DNA from: a virus | Direction: 5' to 3' (one strand) | Length of the DNA: 34,256 nt | IMG/VR virus record: IMGVR_UViG_3300028786_000157 | Coordinates: 1-34,256 of that record | Shown here: one piece after another, positions 31,573 to 34,256 of the stretch | Layout: each line of letters opens with the position of its first letter | Position numbering within the stretch: the stretch's first letter is position 1 | Notes under the pieces: model-generated | Seen by the model: only the letters and a program-made list of their open reading frames with translations | The model's database searches: none | Told to the model about the DNA's origin: nothing | Translations under genes and position numbers: made by a program

Positions 31573-31750
31573 GCAACGTCCCCCTCGATCCGTCCGTCCT
31601 GCGACGCTCAACGTACTGCAGCGCCGTGGGCAGTCCTCCGTTAACGGGACCATTAGGCCAGCTTTGTGGACCCCCGCTCTCCCCCATAGCTGGGCAGGGC
31701 CTCTCGTTGTTTGCGCTCCATGCGAGCAACCCGCTGGGCCTCCAACGGCT

Positions 31751-31768
31751 GCGCAATCTCGCGCAATC
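31751..31768. repeat. Direct repeat pair GCGCAATC upstream of the Scr1-like cluster
   Basis: GCGCAATC at 31751-31758 and again at 31761-31768, 10 bp apart, in the 261-base gap between the divergent hydrolase gene and the + strand cluster. The same unit recurs at 33446-33482. Apart from these repeats the gap holds only a 10-bp palindrome (CCGTTAACGG, 31638-31647). Confidence 0.65.
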
Positions 31769-31833
31769 CAGGGACCCTTCGCGGTCAGCCCCAGCATCCT
31801 GATACCCCAGACCTGAGATCGAAAGGCCCTGAC

Positions 31834-32037
31834 ATGGCGCTTGAGTTCATCGGCACCACCTCGAAGGACGGCGACTGCCCGACCCTTTACCGGGACACCG
31901 AGACGGGCGACATCGTCGTCCAAGGCGAACGTCTGACCAACCCTGAACACCTGGCCCAGCTCCGGGACGTCAAGGACTCCGAGACGTTCGTGGTCGTCCC
32001 CCGAGCGCTGTTGACCCGCTTCGCGCCGAGGGACTGA
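31834..32037 (+). CDS. Small protein preceding a DUF6879 gene
   Basis: A 67-aa protein with beta-type repeats (FIGTTSKDGDCPTLYRDTET, then IVVQGERL, FVVVPRALL). Small proteins of this shape are commonly the first gene of Streptomyces clusters with DUF6879 and Scr1-like regulators. Start ATG with GAAAGG upstream. No known activity. Confidence 0.65.
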   Translation: MALEFIGTTSKDGDCPTLYRDTETGDIVVQGERLTNPEHLAQLRDVKDSETFVVVPRALLTRFAPRD

Positions 32038-32041
32038 CACC

Positions 32042-32578
32042 GTGCCCGACCTGATCAGCGGGCCCGCCATCACCGAGTTCTTCCTTGACGGTTTCGACCA
32101 CACCGCATGGCGCTGGGAGACCCGCCGGGCGTACGGGGTGGCATCCGAGACAGATGACCTTCATCGGTTTCTCCGTGGTGAGAAGGCTGTACCGGACGTG
32201 AACCGCCCCTGGCTCGTGACCATGCGCGAGTTGGAGAGCCAGGGGAAGCGAGTCGAGCGGGTCCGGGTCATCGACGAACCCCCTACCGACTACCAGCGCT
32301 GGTTGCTGGAGGACGTCGGGGACAGCATCGACGCGGGCGAGGACATCCGGTATCTACCGCGCTCGGTGGCCGACGGGCTCAACGTTCCGATGCGAGACTT
32401 CTGGCTCTTCGACTCCAGGCTTATCGGGCTGTTTCACTTCGATGAAGACCGGTCTCTCGGCATGGAGCTGACGGAGGACACCGGGAAAGTCCTGCGAGCC
32501 GGCCAGATCCGCGATGCGGCCTGGCACTTCGCGCGCCCTGCCAGCGAGTACACCGCACGGGTACGTTCTCCCATGTGA
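32042..32578 (+). CDS. DUF6879 family protein
   Basis: A 178-aa protein with the pattern of the actinobacterial DUF6879 family: FLDGFDHTAWRWETRRAYG at the N-terminus, PTDYQRWLLED in the middle, and DFWLFDSRLIGLFHFDED near residue 120. This family is typically encoded next to Scr1-type XRE regulators in Streptomyces. GTG start 4 bases after the previous stop. Molecular role not known. Confidence 0.82.
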   Translation: MPDLISGPAITEFFLDGFDHTAWRWETRRAYGVASETDDLHRFLRGEKAVPDVNRPWLVTMRELESQGKRVERVRVIDEPPTDYQRWLLEDVGDSIDAGEDIRYLPRSVADGLNVPMRDFWLFDSRLIGLFHFDEDRSLGMELTEDTGKVLRAGQIRDAAWHFARPASEYTARVRSPM

Positions 32579-33417
32579 CTACCGACTTCCAGCAAGCCCG
32601 AGTAGCCCTCGGTGCACGGCTGCGCGAGCTGCGCACCGAGGCGGGGCTGAACGGTCGCGACATGGCGGGTGCCCTCGGGTGGCAGCCCTCGAAGGTCTCC
32701 CGGCTGGAGAACGGGAAGCAGACCCCCACTCCGGCCGACATGGACGCCTGGGCACAGGCTTCCGGCCAGCCCGATGCGGCCTCTGAGCTAAAGGGCCGCC
32801 TGAGGGGTCTGGAGACGCGGTACCGGACATGGCGGCGACAGCTCTCGGCAGGTCACCGCCCCCGGCAGGAGGCGGGCATCGCCGAGACGCGGAGGACCGA
32901 GACCATCCGGTCCTTTGAAGCCGGAGTCATACCGGGCATTTTCCAGACGGCCGACTACGCCCGTCACGTCCTGACCCGGTACGTCGATCTGCGGGGCACG
33001 CCAAGAGACGTCGAGCAGGCCGTCAGCGCCCGTATCCAGCGCCAGAACGCGCTGTACGAGCAGGGACGGAAGTTCAGGGTCTTGGTATGGGAGGGGGCTC
33101 TACGTGTGCTCATTTGTCCTCCGGACGTGATGGCCGCGCAGCTGGACCGCCTCATCGGCCTACTGGGCCTGGGCAACGTCTCTTTGGGGATCATCCCGTT
33201 CGGCGTCCCCATGAGCATCGCGCCAGGGGACGGCTTCTCGATCTATGACGAGCGTCTGGTCATCTCTGAGACGTGGAACCTGGAGATGTGGCTCGACGAA
33301 GCCGAGGAAATCGCGCTGTTCTTGAAGATCTGGGCGACCCTGGACTCGTCGGCCGTCTACGGCCACCAGGCCCACCGGCTCATCGCCCGCGCGAGGGCCG
33401 CTCTCGATACTCTGTAG
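32575..33417 (+). CDS. XRE-family regulator with DUF5753 domain (Scr1-like)
   Basis: A 280-aa protein with an N-terminal XRE helix-turn-helix (about 8-60: LGARLRELRTEAGLNGRDMA, then QPSKVSRLENGK) and a C-terminal DUF5753 domain (about 95-275: SFEAGVIPGIFQTADYA, then RVLVWEGALRVLI, and SLGIIPFGV). This is the Scr1-type antitoxin-like transcription regulator common in Streptomyces. The GTG start overlaps the DUF6879 stop, so the two are co-translated. Confidence 0.92.
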   Translation: MTTDFQQARVALGARLRELRTEAGLNGRDMAGALGWQPSKVSRLENGKQTPTPADMDAWAQASGQPDAASELKGRLRGLETRYRTWRRQLSAGHRPRQEAGIAETRRTETIRSFEAGVIPGIFQTADYARHVLTRYVDLRGTPRDVEQAVSARIQRQNALYEQGRKFRVLVWEGALRVLICPPDVMAAQLDRLIGLLGLGNVSLGIIPFGVPMSIAPGDGFSIYDERLVISETWNLEMWLDEAEEIALFLKIWATLDSSAVYGHQAHRLIARARAALDTL

Positions 33418-33445
33418 ACAACAGCGATCAATCAGTGAACGGGAT

Positions 33446-33482
33446 CTGCAATCCCGCGCAATCGCCCTGCACCAGCGCAATC
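33446..33482. repeat. Three GCGCAATC-type repeats upstream of 33505
   Basis: CTGCAATC (33446-33453), GCGCAATC (33456-33463) and GCGCAATC (33475-33482), with starts 10 and 19 bp apart. GCAATCCCGCGCAATC here and GCAATCTCGCGCAATC at 31753-31768 differ at one base. A TACCGT (33491-33496) follows 8 bases before the ATG of the next gene, so the repeats sit where a regulator of that promoter would bind. Confidence 0.65.
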
Positions 33483-33504
33483 GCTCTCCCTACCGTCGTC
33501 GGCT

Positions 33505-33924
33505 ATGAGCGCAAGGGGAATCGCCAGGCCCACAGCCGACCGACCGCCGTGGCTACCACCGGTCCGAACTCTCGACGCGGTCCGTGCAGGCGTCTGGTGG
33601 GACGCCATCAGCATCGACGGCGATCTGGGCATCCAGATCGCCGAGCAGCTCATGGGCTGGTCCGAGGTATGCGGGCCCATCGTGCGAGATCCTCTCGGCC
33701 CCCAGGTGCGCACGTACTTCCTGGTCCCAGCCGGCACGGCCAACCGGTGGAAAGAGCCGGGAACCGAGGTGTTCGGCGAGTGCTGCTTCATCGGCCTCCC
33801 CGGCAGCCTGGACTTGGACAGGATCGGCGTGCACTGGGTCTCTCCCCCGCTGGCCCACGCTGGCCGATTGGTCAGTCCCCAGGCGCTCCGTACAGCACTG
33901 ACGAACCTGAGGGCGGAGCGGTGA
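33505..33924 (+). CDS. Conserved Streptomyces hypothetical protein
   Basis: A 139-aa protein starting at ATG with TACCGT 8 bases before it and no ribosome site, so translation may be leaderless. The pattern (WWDAISIDGDLGIQIAEQL, then CGPIVRDPL, YFLVPAGTANRW and VHWVSPP) matches a widespread uncharacterised family in Streptomyces that often accompanies Scr1-like regulator clusters. Function unknown. Its stop overlaps the next GTG. Confidence 0.65.
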   Translation: MSARGIARPTADRPPWLPPVRTLDAVRAGVWWDAISIDGDLGIQIAEQLMGWSEVCGPIVRDPLGPQVRTYFLVPAGTANRWKEPGTEVFGECCFIGLPGSLDLDRIGVHWVSPPLAHAGRLVSPQALRTALTNLRAER

Positions 33925-34256
33925 CGAGAGCGATCTACCGGTACGTGAACATGACCCTGAGCGCCGATCCCGATGCCGAGGCGGCCATCATCGAGGCCAC
34001 CTGCACGACGTGCTCAGCGACCTCCCAGCCGGAGATCGGGGACAGCCCCACCGAGCAGCGCGAGAAGGCCGAGAAGTGGTGCCTGGAGCACACAGGCCAA
34101 GCCGACGACTACGGGCGGCACCACACGGGCTTCCGGGCCACGGTGACGATGTTCTGGCGCGTGACGCCCGAGGAGGAACTCGACCCCTCACAGGTCATCC
34201 CGACGATGCGGAGTGACTCCAACGGCGACCAGGTCCGGGGCGAGGGGGAAGCGTGA
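33921..34256 (+). CDS. DUF7848-like protein
   Basis: A 111-aa protein ending exactly at the window edge with a stop codon. Contains a CTTC motif and AEKWCLEHTGQ...HHTGFRATVTMFWRV, the C-x-x-C...W-C-x-x-H...HTGFR pattern seen in DUF7848 proteins of Streptomyces, probably a small metal-binding fold. The GTG start overlaps the previous stop. Typical of the same chromosome-like regulator cluster. Confidence 0.7.
   Translation: MTRAIYRYVNMTLSADPDAEAAIIEATCTTCSATSQPEIGDSPTEQREKAEKWCLEHTGQADDYGRHHTGFRATVTMFWRVTPEEELDPSQVIPTMRSDSNGDQVRGEGEA

Noticed and set aside
31573-32103. N-terminal extension of the proteasome-like frame to 32103
   Set aside because: The extension overlaps the + strand genes at 31834 and 32042, whose families are known. 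The GTG at 31572 has a good ribosome site and places Thr at position 2.
1-34256. CRISPR array, insertion sequence or rRNA/tRNA genes
   Set aside because: No regularly spaced repeats, transposase motifs or structured RNA genes were seen.

Overview
This window looks like the early-to-late part of a temperate siphovirus (long, non-contractile tail) of Streptomyces or a close relative, probably seen as a prophage. The evidence is high G/C with G/C-rich third positions, many GTG starts, AGGAGG-type ribosome sites, and actinobacterial families such as DUF2637, a ReqiPepy6 Gp37-like tail protein and a Scr1-type XRE regulator. No integrase, repressor-integrase module or endolysin is visible, so only part of the element is here.

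Layout. (1) 1-3223: a tightly overlapping + strand operon with an HNH nuclease, a small winged-helix protein, a one-helix membrane peptide, a DNA cytosine-5 methyltransferase and a double zinc-ribbon protein. (2) 3340-6315: membrane proteins led by a DUF2637 protein, resembling the spread (spd) modules of actinomycete conjugative plasmids. A strong hairpin lies in the leader. (3) 6316-6694: a promoter-like site, a perfect palindrome and a terminator, all ahead of a MerR/excisionase-type HTH gene. (4) 6624-8728: a cargo block with two minus-strand genes (one a TRADD-N-associated membrane protein) and a small CxCGC protein. (5) 8842-27640: the late operon in canonical order: small and large terminase, portal, scaffold, major capsid, two related decoration-like proteins, head-tail connectors, tail terminator, major tail protein, tail chaperones joined by a probable -1 frameshift, tape measure, distal tail, Gp37-like protein, two fibre-like proteins and a small coiled coil. 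(6) 27694-29709: two tandem paralogous genes, each encoding a HEPN-like RNxxxH domain plus a C-terminal zinc ribbon, each with its own terminator and the same promoter-proximal box. They occupy the place where an endolysin would normally be expected. (7) 29808-30390: a holin-like protein, a small helical protein and a strong terminator.

To the right of about 30.4 kb the character changes. There is a 98-bp imperfect inverted repeat, then a minus-strand proteasome-like Ntn-hydrolase gene, then a + strand cluster of chromosome-like Streptomyces genes: a small protein, DUF6879, an XRE/DUF5753 Scr1-like regulator, a conserved hypothetical and a DUF7848-like protein. I infer that the phage-host junction, or a lysogeny/cargo region, begins near 30.4-30.8 kb.

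The strongest candidate for an undescribed system is the tandem HEPN-zinc-ribbon pair with its shared promoter architecture. Next are the proteasome-like hydrolase beside the inverted repeat, and the TRADD-N membrane protein cargo.
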